A stretch of DNA of 10,968 nucleotides from an uncultured Faecalibacterium sp. (GCA_900765105.1 CAAFQM010000194.1:1-10968); one strand, 5' to 3'; positions 1-6,044 are shown, counted from the stretch's first letter. Notes: generated by a model from the letters alone, not told the origin. Program-made: numbers and translations.

Positions 1-204
1 CTCACCGAGCTGGACACCGGCAATTACGGCATGATCCTGCGCAGCAAGGGCATCGTGGACGGCGGTGCCGACGGCTGGCTGGAGTTCGACTATGTGCCCG
101 GCGAGTGGGAAGTGCGTGCCCGCGGCGCCGACGTGGGCGGCAAACTGGTGGTCATCGGCTCCAAGCTGAACGAGAAGGCCATTGCAGAGCTGTTCGGCTG
201 CTGA
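1..204 (+). CDS. CobW-family GTP-binding protein, C-terminal end (5' part outside window)
   Basis: The frame is open from base 1 and ends at TGA 202-204, leaving 67 residues. They resemble the CobW C-terminal domain (CobW_C): an LRSKG-type strand, then WLEFDYVPGEWEVR, then a VVIGSKLNE motif and a short final helix ending LFGC. In complete family members this beta-rich domain follows a G3E P-loop GTPase domain, which here would lie to the left. G3E GTPases act as metallochaperones or metal-insertion factors for zinc, cobalt/cobalamin or nitrile hydratase. The next gene starts 34 bp downstream on the same strand and is a second CobW-like protein, so the two are probably co-transcribed and may act together. 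The family call is fairly secure; the metal cannot be read from this fragment. Confidence 0.8.
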   Translation, partial: LTELDTGNYGMILRSKGIVDGGADGWLEFDYVPGEWEVRARGADVGGKLVVIGSKLNEKAIAELFGC

Positions 205-238
205 TTCCGTGTGAGATAAAAAGGAGAAACCATACCTT

Positions 239-1201
239 ATGGCAAAAGAAATTCCGGTCTATCTGTTTGTAGGCTTCCTCGAGAGCGGCAAGACCAAGTT
301 CATTCAGGAGACCTTTGAAGACCCCAACTTCGATTCCGGCGACAAGACCCTGCTGCTGATCTGCGAAGAGGGCGAAGAAGAATACAATCCCAAGAAGTTC
401 GCTTTCCCCGGCGTGACCGTAAAAGTCATCGAGGACAAGGCTGAGCTGAACCCGCAGAATCTGGCAAAGCTGGAAAAGGAAGCCGACGCAGGCCGCGTGG
501 TCATCGAGTACAACGGCATGTGGCTGCTGCAGGATCTGGCCGAGGCCCTGCCCGAAAGCTGGATCGTGTACCAGTGCATCGCCACCGCCGACGGCACCAC
601 TGCCCTGACCTACGCCCGCGACAACTCCATGCGCAGCCTGCTGCTGGACAAGATCGCCCGCAGTGAGCTGATCGTGTTCAACCGCGCCGAGGCCGTGAAT
701 AACGATGACGCCCGTCAGGAGCTGCACAAGCTGGTGCGTCAGGCTTCCCGCAAGTGCGACATTGCCTACGAGTTCGCCGACGGCAGCGTTGCCTACGACG
801 ATATCCCCGACCCGCTGCCCTTTGATCTGGACAAGCCCGTTGTGGAGATCGGCGACGACGATTTCGGCATCTGGTACATGGACTGCCAGGACGAGCCGCA
901 GAAGTACACCGGCAAGACCGTGAAGTTCCTGGCACAGGTGTGCCAGACCAACCGCGCCGGCAAGAACAGCTTTGTGCCCGGCCGTTTCGCCATGACCTGC
1001 TGCGTACAGGACATCCAGTTTGTGGGCTTCCCCTGCAGCTACGACGGCTACAAGGCACTGGAGCAGCGTGCATGGGTGCGCGTGACCGCAAAGGTAGGCT
1101 ACAAGTTCCACAACATCTACCGCGGCAAAGGCCCGGTGCTGACCGCCATCTCGGTGGAGCCTGCCGAAAAGCCGCTGAACGATGTGGTAACATTCTCTTA
1201 A
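239..1201 (+). CDS. Divergent CobW-like P-loop GTPase fused to a TIGR03943/DUF1980-like domain
   Basis: This 320-residue protein starts with a CobW/G3E-type GTPase half: strand PVYLFVG, then Walker A GFLESGKT at residues 12-19. The CxCC metal motif of typical CobW/YjiA proteins is not visible; the corresponding region carries CEEGEEEY (42-49). The usual NKxD guanine motif appears as FNRAE (147-151). From about residue 220 the sequence changes to a domain beginning KYTGKTVKF, followed by GRFAMTCC (248-255, paired cysteines) and an AWVRVTAKV strand. That layout matches, from memory, the C-terminal domain of YcgQ-type TIGR03943/DUF1980 proteins, partners of UPF0718 permeases that occur in zinc-responsive loci. 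The start has AAGGAG at 221-226, 12 bp upstream, slightly long. It lies between another CobW gene and a membrane-anchored protein in one operon. A role in metal delivery or sensing is inferred; the fusion reading rests on motif similarity only. Confidence 0.78.
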   Translation: MAKEIPVYLFVGFLESGKTKFIQETFEDPNFDSGDKTLLLICEEGEEEYNPKKFAFPGVTVKVIEDKAELNPQNLAKLEKEADAGRVVIEYNGMWLLQDLAEALPESWIVYQCIATADGTTALTYARDNSMRSLLLDKIARSELIVFNRAEAVNNDDARQELHKLVRQASRKCDIAYEFADGSVAYDDIPDPLPFDLDKPVVEIGDDDFGIWYMDCQDEPQKYTGKTVKFLAQVCQTNRAGKNSFVPGRFAMTCCVQDIQFVGFPCSYDGYKALEQRAWVRVTAKVGYKFHNIYRGKGPVLTAISVEPAEKPLNDVVTFS

Positions 1202-1226
1202 CCCGAAATTTCAAGGAGGTTCCGGC

Positions 1227-1673
1227 ATGAAAACACTGTTCCGTATCCTTGGCACGGCCGCCGCTGTGGCCGTTACCGGCGCTGCCATCGTGGCGCTGGA
1301 CAAGATCCTGAACCAGAAAGACCCGCTCCATGTGGAAGAGGTCGAGTTCCCCGAAGAGGCCGAGCAGGACGCCGAAGAGGCAGAAAAGACTGCCGAAGTC
1401 TACGCCGAGGGCGAAGCAAAGGCAGAGCAGCCCGCTGAGGCTGAAGCTGCTGCGCCGGAAACTCCCGCCGAACCGGAAGCTCCCGCACAGCCTGTCCCCG
1501 AAGAAGCACCTGCCGCCGAAGCTCCGGCTTACGACCCGGAGGCTCCGAGCCCCAATCCCGTTGAGGCCGGCCCTGCCGTTGCCCCGAAGGATGAAAACGG
1601 CAAGTTCGACCCGACTAAAATCGCAGAGCCCAGCGATTTCGGCGACTGGGAAGAACAGGGCTGCAAGGGCTGA
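1227..1673 (+). CDS. Small membrane-anchored Ala/Pro/Glu-rich protein of unknown function
   Basis: This is a 148-residue protein with a near-perfect ribosome binding site (AAGGAGG 1213-1219, 7 bp before ATG), 25 bp after the preceding GTPase. Residues 5-24 form one hydrophobic Ala/Val/Ile-rich segment with a positive N-terminus, which fits an uncleaved membrane anchor or signal peptide. Residues 35-130 are low complexity, strongly acidic and rich in Glu, Ala and Pro (repeated EAEA, PAEAE and PEAPA units), and are probably disordered. The tail regains complexity (FDPTKIAEPSDFGDWEEQ) and may be a conserved docking motif. No enzymatic domain is recognised. Its position as last gene of the GTPase operon, ahead of a strong terminator, suggests a link to that system. 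An acidic tail could weakly bind cations, but that is speculation. Confidence 0.72.
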   Translation: MKTLFRILGTAAAVAVTGAAIVALDKILNQKDPLHVEEVEFPEEAEQDAEEAEKTAEVYAEGEAKAEQPAEAEAAAPETPAEPEAPAQPVPEEAPAAEAPAYDPEAPSPNPVEAGPAVAPKDENGKFDPTKIAEPSDFGDWEEQGCKG

Positions 1674-1689
1674 TTTTTCCATAACAACA

Positions 1690-1723
1690 AAGAGGACGAT
1701 GTGCGCTGCATCGTCCTCTTTTT
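1690..1723. terminator. Intrinsic terminator, probably bidirectional
   Basis: A perfect 12-bp stem (1690-1701 with 1709-1720) encloses a 7-nt loop and runs into a T tract on the + strand, 17 bp after the stop of the acidic protein. On the - strand the stem lies just past the stop of the Crp/Fnr gene and is followed by TTTGTTGTT, so it may serve both convergent units. Confidence 0.88.
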
Positions 1724-1725
1724 AT

Positions 1726-2415
1726 TTATTGTCCTCTTGCCAGTTGCTGCAGCTTTTTCTTGTCCAGCACCTGCACACCGCCCCGGAACAGCCGCACCCA
1801 GCCTTCCTGCGCGAAGTATTTGAGCATCCTGCTCACCACCTCGCGGGCCGAACCCATGTACCGCGCGATCTGGTCGTGGGTCATGCGCACCTCGTCGCCG
1901 CCGGTCTTGGCCAGCTCGTCGGTGAGGAAAATGGCCAGCCGCCGGTCGGCGCTCATGAACAGCACCTGCTGCATCGTCCACATGCTGTCCGAGAAGCGCT
2001 CGGCCGTCATCTGATAGGCGTAACAGCGCACATACACGTTCTGCTGCATCAGCCTGCGGAAGATGCCTGCGCTGATGCACAGCGCTTCGGTGTCCTCTTC
2101 GGCATCAATGTACAGGTCGATGTTCACCGAGTCCATCACGCAGGAAGCGGACAGAATGCACACCTCCCCGCCGAACAGCCGGTACAGGGTCACGTCCCGG
2201 CCGTCTTCCGAGAGCAGGTAAGCCCGCAGCTGCCCCGACCGCAGCAGCAGGATGCCCACGCAGCTTTCCAGCGGGCTGTGCACCCGGGCACCCTTCGCGT
2301 ATTTTACCGGCCGGGTATACCGGCAGAGCAGTTCCTGCTCGTCAGCAGTCAACTGCTCCCAGAAGGGGAAAGCGCAGGCAAGGCACCCGCAGTTTTCATT
2401 TGATGTTTCCGGCAT
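1726..2415 (-). CDS. Crp/Fnr-family transcriptional regulator
   Basis: This 229-residue protein has the Crp/Fnr layout. An N-terminal cupin/cNMP-binding-like domain spans about 15-135, including GILLLRSGQLRAYLLSEDGRDVTLYRL and the GEVCILSASC segment common in clostridial members. A dimer helix and a C-terminal winged helix-turn-helix (about 178-215, MTHDQIARYMGSAREVVSRM) follow. The recognition helix reads REVVSR (191-196): Glu192, Ser195 and Arg196 match the Fnr pattern ExxSR, while Arg191 matches Crp. The protein is Cys-rich (9, 11, 14, 31, 52, 86, 92, 113, 131), with a CxCxxC cluster at the N-terminus, so an Fe-S cluster, metal or thiol switch is possible but unproven. It starts 6 bp after the flavoprotein stop, with an AAAGGA ribosome site overlapping that stop, so the two are co-transcribed. 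It probably senses redox or a small ligand and may regulate its own operon. Confidence 0.88.
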   Translation of the reverse strand: MPETSNENCGCLACAFPFWEQLTADEQELLCRYTRPVKYAKGARVHSPLESCVGILLLRSGQLRAYLLSEDGRDVTLYRLFGGEVCILSASCVMDSVNIDLYIDAEEDTEALCISAGIFRRLMQQNVYVRCYAYQMTAERFSDSMWTMQQVLFMSADRRLAIFLTDELAKTGGDEVRMTHDQIARYMGSAREVVSRMLKYFAQEGWVRLFRGGVQVLDKKKLQQLARGQ

Positions 2416-2421
2416 GATGCG

Positions 2422-3279
2422 TCATCCTTTCCGCAGGGCCTTGACCGCTTCGGTGGCGGCCTGTGCGCCCTCATATACAGCCTTTGCCACCTGAAGCAGC
2501 CCACCGGTACAGTCACCCGCTGCATACAGGCCGGGCACGGTGGTCTGCATCTTCTCATCCACCACGATGCGGCTACCGTCCACTTCGGCTCCCAGTTTCC
2601 GGGCCAGCGCCGTGCTGCCTGCCACGCCCAGTGCCGCGAACACGCCGCTCACGGCCAGCGTTTCGCCGCCGGACAGCTGCACACCGGTGACAACGGTTTC
2701 GCCCAGAATGGCCTCCACCTTCTGCGGGAGCACCTTCACCTCCGGCTGGAACGCCGCCGTCAGCGGTGCGCCGTCGGTCAGCAGGGTGACGCTCTTCACC
2801 ACCGGCAGCAGCTCCTGCACCTCATGCAGGGCGTACTCGCCGCTGCCAAGCACGGCCACGTCCTTTCCGCGGTAGAAAAAGGCGTCGCAGGCGGCGCACC
2901 AACTGACGCCGTGGCCTTCCAGCCCGGCGAAGCCCGGGATGCGCGGTACCGCGCGGGAAGCTCCCATGGCAAGGATCACAGCGTCCGCCGGGTAATCTCC
3001 ATCCAGTGTTTCTACTGTGAGTTTATCGGTATAGGTCAGTCCCACCGCTTCGGCGGCGACGAACTTCACGCCCAGACGCTTTGCATTTTCGATGCTGCGG
3101 CGTTCCAGCTCGACGCCGGAGACCGGCTGGGCAAAACCGTAATAGTTTTCGATTTTTTCGGCGCGGTCCAGCGCACCGGAACCTTTGGTCAGCACGGTGG
3201 TATCCGCACCGGCGCGGACGGCGTACAGCGCGGCGGACACGCCCGCCGGGCCGGAACCGATGATGATGATTTTTGGCAT
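2422..3279 (-). CDS. Thioredoxin-reductase-like FAD-dependent disulfide oxidoreductase
   Basis: This 285-residue protein has the thioredoxin reductase fold order. It has an N-terminal FAD motif GSGPAG (8-13), an ATG-like strand (ILAMGAS, 102-108), a redox-active pair in WCAACD (Cys128 and Cys131), a second dinucleotide-type motif GSGEYA (145-150), and the C-terminal FAD motif GLYAAGDCTGG (250-260). It is shorter than typical TrxB (about 305-320). The second domain lacks the HRRxxxR NADPH-phosphate motif: the equivalent stretch is SVTLLTDGAPL. The electron donor may therefore be NADH, ferredoxin or another carrier, as in ferredoxin-dependent flavin thioredoxin reductases, although that subclass is not established here. 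No thioredoxin gene is adjacent. AAAGGAG lies 9 bp before the ATG. It is first in an operon with a Crp/Fnr regulator, which suggests a role in thiol/redox homeostasis under that regulator. Confidence 0.86.
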   Translation of the reverse strand: MPKIIIIGSGPAGVSAALYAVRAGADTTVLTKGSGALDRAEKIENYYGFAQPVSGVELERRSIENAKRLGVKFVAAEAVGLTYTDKLTVETLDGDYPADAVILAMGASRAVPRIPGFAGLEGHGVSWCAACDAFFYRGKDVAVLGSGEYALHEVQELLPVVKSVTLLTDGAPLTAAFQPEVKVLPQKVEAILGETVVTGVQLSGGETLAVSGVFAALGVAGSTALARKLGAEVDGSRIVVDEKMQTTVPGLYAAGDCTGGLLQVAKAVYEGAQAATEAVKALRKG

Positions 3280-3355
3280 GGTGTTCTCCTTTGCAGGTCA
3301 ACGATTCAGAATAGCTTCCGCGTTCGCTCTGGCTATTTTCAGCGGAAAGATTATT

Positions 3356-3361
3356 TTTATA
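3356..3361 (-). promoter_or_regulatory. Candidate -10 (TATAAA) for the flavoprotein-crp operon
   Basis: On the - strand TATAAA lies about 77 bp upstream of the flavoprotein ATG in an AT-rich stretch. No good -35 stands 16-18 bp upstream; that position falls inside the large palindrome at 3365-3400. The promoter could be activator-dependent or may be misplaced. Confidence 0.3.
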
Positions 3362-3364
3362 ATT

Positions 3365-3405
3365 GCAAATCAGGAAAATCTGCGGATTTTCCTGATTTGC
3401 TTTTT
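3365..3405 (+). terminator. Perfect 16-bp palindrome plus T5: orphan terminator or operator
   Basis: Bases 3365-3380 and 3385-3400 are perfectly complementary around a TGCG loop, and TTTTT follows at 3401-3405. By form it is an intrinsic terminator for + strand transcription, yet no + strand gene ends nearby: both flanking genes are transcribed away from it. It would overlap the expected -35 of the divergent flavoprotein-crp operon, so it may instead be, or also be, a DNA operator. As a terminator it could end an antisense or small RNA, or insulate the two units. Confidence 0.6.
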
Positions 3406-3440
3406 CACGGGTGGGGCCGCAGCGGCAAACAGCATCTGTC

Positions 3441-3508
3441 ACACCGTTCCCCTCATCAGTCATGCCGCTTCGCGTCCTGACAGCTTCCCCCGAGGGGGAA
3501 GCTTTTCT
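3441..3508 (+). repeat. Candidate dispersed intergenic repeat with terminal hairpin
   Basis: This segment contains a weak GTCA...TGAC inverted repeat (3459-3462 with 3478-3481) followed by a G/C-rich hairpin, AGCTTCCCC/GGGGAAGCT (3482-3503), and TTTCTT. Both the sequence style and the placement between genes resemble short palindromic elements that I recall from Faecalibacterium-like genomes. Only one copy is in the window, so repetition cannot be shown here. The hairpin could also act as a terminator. Confidence 0.4.
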
Positions 3509-3582
3509 TCTAGTATACTCTCTTTTCTCCCCGATTTCTGTGACCCGGTCGCAAAAATCAAATTTTTGTCGGCACCTGCCAC

Positions 3583-3611
3583 TTTTCAGGCGAAAAAGAG
3601 TATGTTATACT
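3583..3611 (+). promoter_or_regulatory. Promoter of the asparaginase gene (TTTTCA-N17-TATACT, extended -10)
   Basis: The -10 TATACT (3606-3611) is preceded by TGT, giving an extended -10. TTTTCA (3583-3588) lies 17 bp upstream and matches the -35 consensus at four of six positions. Transcription would begin near 3618, giving a leader of about 34 nt. GGAGG (3639-3643) lies 8 bp before the ATG. A small inverted repeat (CAAAAAT/ATTTTTG, 3552-3568) sits just upstream of the -35 and might be an operator. Confidence 0.75.
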
Positions 3612-3651
3612 GTTTCAGTCCACTGAATTTTCTGCCACGGAGGCTTATTTT

Positions 3652-4659
3652 ATGACCAAACAACGTATCCTTTTCATCACCACCGGCGGCACCATCGCCA
3701 GTGTGCGCACCCAGCAGGGCCTGAAACCGGTGCTCACCAGCGAAGAGCTGCTGGCGCATCTGCCCGAGCTGAACGACCTGTGCATCCCCGAAACGCTGGC
3801 GCTGTGCAGCATCGACAGCACCGACCTCGGCCCTGAACACTGGCTCATGATGGCCAAGGCCGTGCAGGAGAATTACGCCCTGTACGATGGCTTCATCATC
3901 TGCCACGGCACCGATACGCTGGCCTACTCGGCTGCGGCGCTGTCCTACCTGATCCAGAACGCCGACAAGCCCATCATCCTCACCGGTGCCCAGCAGCCCA
4001 TCTCCAACGAGATCACCGACGCCAAGAAAAACCTGCGCGACAGCGTGATCTGTGCGCTGGATCAGGGCAGCCGGAGCGTCATGGTGGTGTTCGGCGGGCA
4101 CGTCATCGCGGGCACCCGCGCCAAGAAGAACAAGACCATCAGCTACGACGCCTTTGCTTCGGTCAACTTCCCGGAGCTGGCACTGGTGCAGGGCGACCGT
4201 CTGGTGCGGTATATCCCGTCGCCGTGGCCCACCGGCCCGGTGGAGTTCGGCCGGACGCTGGACCCGAAGATCTTCCTGCTCAAACTGACCCCCGGCACCG
4301 ACCCGGCTCTGATCCCGGAGATTTTCCGCCTGTACGACTGCGTCATCGTGGAAAGCTTCGGTGTAGGCGGCATCCCGCAGCAGCTCATGGACGCCTTTGC
4401 GGAAGGTCTGGGCGACTACGACAAGACCCACAAGGTGCTCATTATGACCACGCAGGTCACCTACGAGGGCAGCGATGTGGGCGTGTACGAAGTGGGCAAG
4501 CGGGTCAAGAACCGATTCCGCTTCCTGGAAGCCCATGACATGACCATCGAAGCCGTGGTCACCAAGAGCATGTGGCTGCTGGCGCAGAACTGCGACAGCT
4601 TCGACCAGCTGCAGCAGCGGTTCTACCGTCAGATCAACTTCGACACCTTCTACCACTGA
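3652..4659 (+). CDS. ansA: Type I (cytoplasmic) L-asparaginase
   Basis: This 335-residue protein hydrolyses L-asparagine to aspartate and ammonia. The first asparaginase signature ITTGGTIAS (9-17) carries the N-terminal catalytic threonine, Thr14. The second, CHGTDTLAYSAAALSY (84-99), supplies Thr87 and Asp88. TGAQQPISNE (111-120) and a Lys-rich KKNKT segment (158-162), which probably holds the catalytic lysine, follow before DAFASVNFPE. The C-terminal half carries VVESFGVGGIP and a TTQVTYEGSDVGVYEVG stretch typical of the type I enzyme. There is no signal peptide, and the length fits type I (about 330-340), so it should be cytoplasmic. It has its own promoter and a strong terminator, so it is probably monocistronic. 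It converges on azlCD, which also concerns amino acid balance, but no shared control is visible. Nothing appears broken. Confidence 0.94.
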   Translation: MTKQRILFITTGGTIASVRTQQGLKPVLTSEELLAHLPELNDLCIPETLALCSIDSTDLGPEHWLMMAKAVQENYALYDGFIICHGTDTLAYSAAALSYLIQNADKPIILTGAQQPISNEITDAKKNLRDSVICALDQGSRSVMVVFGGHVIAGTRAKKNKTISYDAFASVNFPELALVQGDRLVRYIPSPWPTGPVEFGRTLDPKIFLLKLTPGTDPALIPEIFRLYDCVIVESFGVGGIPQQLMDAFAEGLGDYDKTHKVLIMTTQVTYEGSDVGVYEVGKRVKNRFRFLEAHDMTIEAVVTKSMWLLAQNCDSFDQLQQRFYRQINFDTFYH

Positions 4660-4671
4660 GCATCGATCAGC

Positions 4672-4704
4672 AAAAAGGACGCGGCAGACGCCGCGTCCTT
4701 TTTT
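4672..4704. terminator. Bidirectional intrinsic terminator between ansA and azlD
   Basis: A 14-bp stem (4672-4685 with 4690-4703) encloses loop AGAC. The right arm ends in six T, and the left arm gives T5 on the opposite strand. It lies 12 bp after the asparaginase stop and directly against the azlD stop at 4706. Confidence 0.93.
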
Positions 4705-4705
4705 G

Positions 4706-5035
4706 TTAAAACACCAGCTGCACCAGCAGCACATAACAGATCGTGCCGCCGGCCACGCTCAGCAGTGTTTCATGTTTCCACTTGTGCAGGCCGATGGTCA
4801 CCAGCAGGGCGATGGCCTCCGGGATGCCGTGGCTGCCCGCAAAGGGGGTGACGCTCTTGAGGCAGTAAACGATCAACATCCCGAAAATGGCAGCGGGCAG
4901 CACCCGGCCCAGATACCGCACCACCTCCGGCGGCTGCTGATCCTTGGAAGAGAACACCACAAAAGGCAGAAAGCGGGTGATCATCGTTGCCGCCGTGCAC
5001 ACCGCGATGGTGATGCCCATCTGGATCGCGGTCAT
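4706..5035 (-). CDS. azlD: AzlD-type small subunit of branched-chain amino acid exporter
   Basis: This 109-residue, very hydrophobic protein has the AzlD size and pattern. The N-terminal membrane segment contains CTAATMITRFLPFVVF (13-28), followed by a PPEVVRYLGRVLPAAIFGMLIVYCL stretch, and two further membrane segments reach the C-terminus. AzlD is the small partner of AzlC; together they export branched-chain amino acids (BrnFE in Corynebacterium, AzlCD in Bacillus). Its ATG overlaps the azlC stop by four bases (ATGA), so translation is coupled and subunit stoichiometry is probably linked. It is last in its operon and abuts the shared terminator. Confidence 0.92.
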   Translation of the reverse strand: MTAIQMGITIAVCTAATMITRFLPFVVFSSKDQQPPEVVRYLGRVLPAAIFGMLIVYCLKSVTPFAGSHGIPEAIALLVTIGLHKWKHETLLSVAGGTICYVLLVQLVF

Positions 5036-5802
5036 GCGTCCACCTCCTTATTCGTTGTTTCTTCTGCCGGAACGTCCTCGGCCTTTTCAATGGGCTTGCG
5101 CAGCGCCAGCAGCAGCACCAGAATGCAGACCATGGACGGCAGCAGGAAACTTCCGGAACCGAAGATCACCAGGCACACCAGCGGGGCGGCAAGGCCGATA
5201 AGCGCGCTGTAGTGCTGTTTGTCCTTTTCCCACTGATTGAGGAAGATGACCGTGAACATGGCGGTCATGACGAAATCCACGCCCTCGGTGCTGAAGGGCA
5301 GCACCGAACCCACCACGGCGCCAAGGCCTGCGCTGAGCACCCAGTAGCACTGATCCAGGAAAGTGATGAAGAACATGAACCAGCCCTTGTCCACGCCCTC
5401 CGGCGGCTCGGCGGAGCAGGTGATGGAAAAGGTCTCGTCGCTCATGGCAAAGATCATATAAAAGCTGCGCCAGCCGCATCCCTTGTAGCGCTCCAGCATG
5501 GCAAGGCCGTAGAACAGATGCCGCGCCTGGATCATCAGCGCCATCAGAAAGGCCGACAGCGGCGAGAACGCGCTGAGCAAAAGGCTGGCCAGCACAAATT
5601 CCAGCGAGCCGCCGTAGACCACCGTGCCCATGAGCATGGGCATCCACACCGGCAGTCCCAGCGACTGCACATAGATGCCGTAGCCCATCCCCAGTACAAA
5701 GTAGCCCGCCAGCACCGGGATGGTCTGGGGCGCGGCGGCACGCAGAGCCGACAGAACAGTCCCGTCCCGTTTTTGAAGTTTTATCGTTTCTGTATCCTGC
5801 AT
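5032..5802 (-). CDS. azlC: AzlC-type large subunit of branched-chain amino acid exporter
   Basis: This 256-residue membrane protein has the AzlC signature. After a short polar N-terminus come AAPQTIPVLAGYFVLGMGYG (23-42), GLPVWMPMLMGTVVYGGSLEF (49-69) and the MIQARHLFYGLAML motif (about 90-103). A DETFSI motif (122-127) and several more membrane segments follow. The C-terminal tail (about 235-256) is charged and cytoplasmic. With AzlD it should form an inner-membrane exporter for leucine, isoleucine, valine or analogues. The ribosome site is weak (GAAAGAG). The gene has an upstream extended -10 promoter. In other bacteria azlCD is often controlled by an Lrp-type regulator, but none is adjacent. 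A perfect 10-bp palindrome (5875-5884) next to the -35 is the only operator-like element seen. Confidence 0.93.
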   Translation of the reverse strand: MQDTETIKLQKRDGTVLSALRAAAPQTIPVLAGYFVLGMGYGIYVQSLGLPVWMPMLMGTVVYGGSLEFVLASLLLSAFSPLSAFLMALMIQARHLFYGLAMLERYKGCGWRSFYMIFAMSDETFSITCSAEPPEGVDKGWFMFFITFLDQCYWVLSAGLGAVVGSVLPFSTEGVDFVMTAMFTVIFLNQWEKDKQHYSALIGLAAPLVCLVIFGSGSFLLPSMVCILVLLLALRKPIEKAEDVPAEETTNKEVDA

Positions 5803-5844
5803 TTTTCTCTTTCAACCTATTATTTCTATCTGAATAATGTTTTT

Positions 5845-5872
5845 ATTATAACAGGATTCTCTGCTTTTGCAA
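5845..5872 (-). promoter_or_regulatory. azlCD promoter (TTGCAA-N16-TATAAT, extended -10)
   Basis: On the - strand, consensus TATAAT (5845-5850) is preceded by TGT, and TTGCAA (5867-5872) lies 16 bp upstream. The spacing to azlC gives a leader of about 35 nt. The perfect palindrome GCCTGCAGGC (5875-5884) lies just upstream of the -35 and may be a regulator site. Confidence 0.75.
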
Positions 5873-5949
5873 GAGCCTGCAGGCAGGTATTTTCGGCACA
5901 ATGACGGAAAATTTATTTTTGATTTGTGCAGTTTTTAAGAATCCAAAGT

Positions 5950-5988
5950 CGTTTTTTATTATTTTAACGCATTAAATAATTTTAAACG
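5950..5988. repeat. AT-rich imperfect inverted repeat
   Basis: Both arms begin and end with the same CGTTT/AAACG edges. The interior is almost pure A/T, with mismatches, around a central TTAACGCATTAA. It lies in a gene-free stretch between the azlCD promoter and a + strand promoter. It may be a regulator-binding region or simply an AT-rich upstream element; no protein can be assigned. Confidence 0.35.
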
Positions 5989-6044
5989 GTCCCGCCCAGC
6001 CAGATTTCTGCCCAAACTGCCGTTTTCGCTTTAGTCGTACTCAT

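Noticed and set aside
1340..1610. Repetitive Glu/Ala/Pro codons as a tandem DNA repeat.
   Set aside because: The codons vary and there is no constant unit; it is protein low complexity, not a DNA repeat array.
1330..2403. A 357-residue open frame on the + strand.
   Set aside because: It passes through the strong terminator at 1690-1723 and is out of frame with the acidic protein and antisense to the Crp/Fnr gene; Arg/Pro/Leu-rich shadow composition.
3586..4734. A 382-residue open frame on the - strand.
   Set aside because: It covers the asparaginase gene in antisense, runs through the terminator and promoter, and encodes nothing recognisable.
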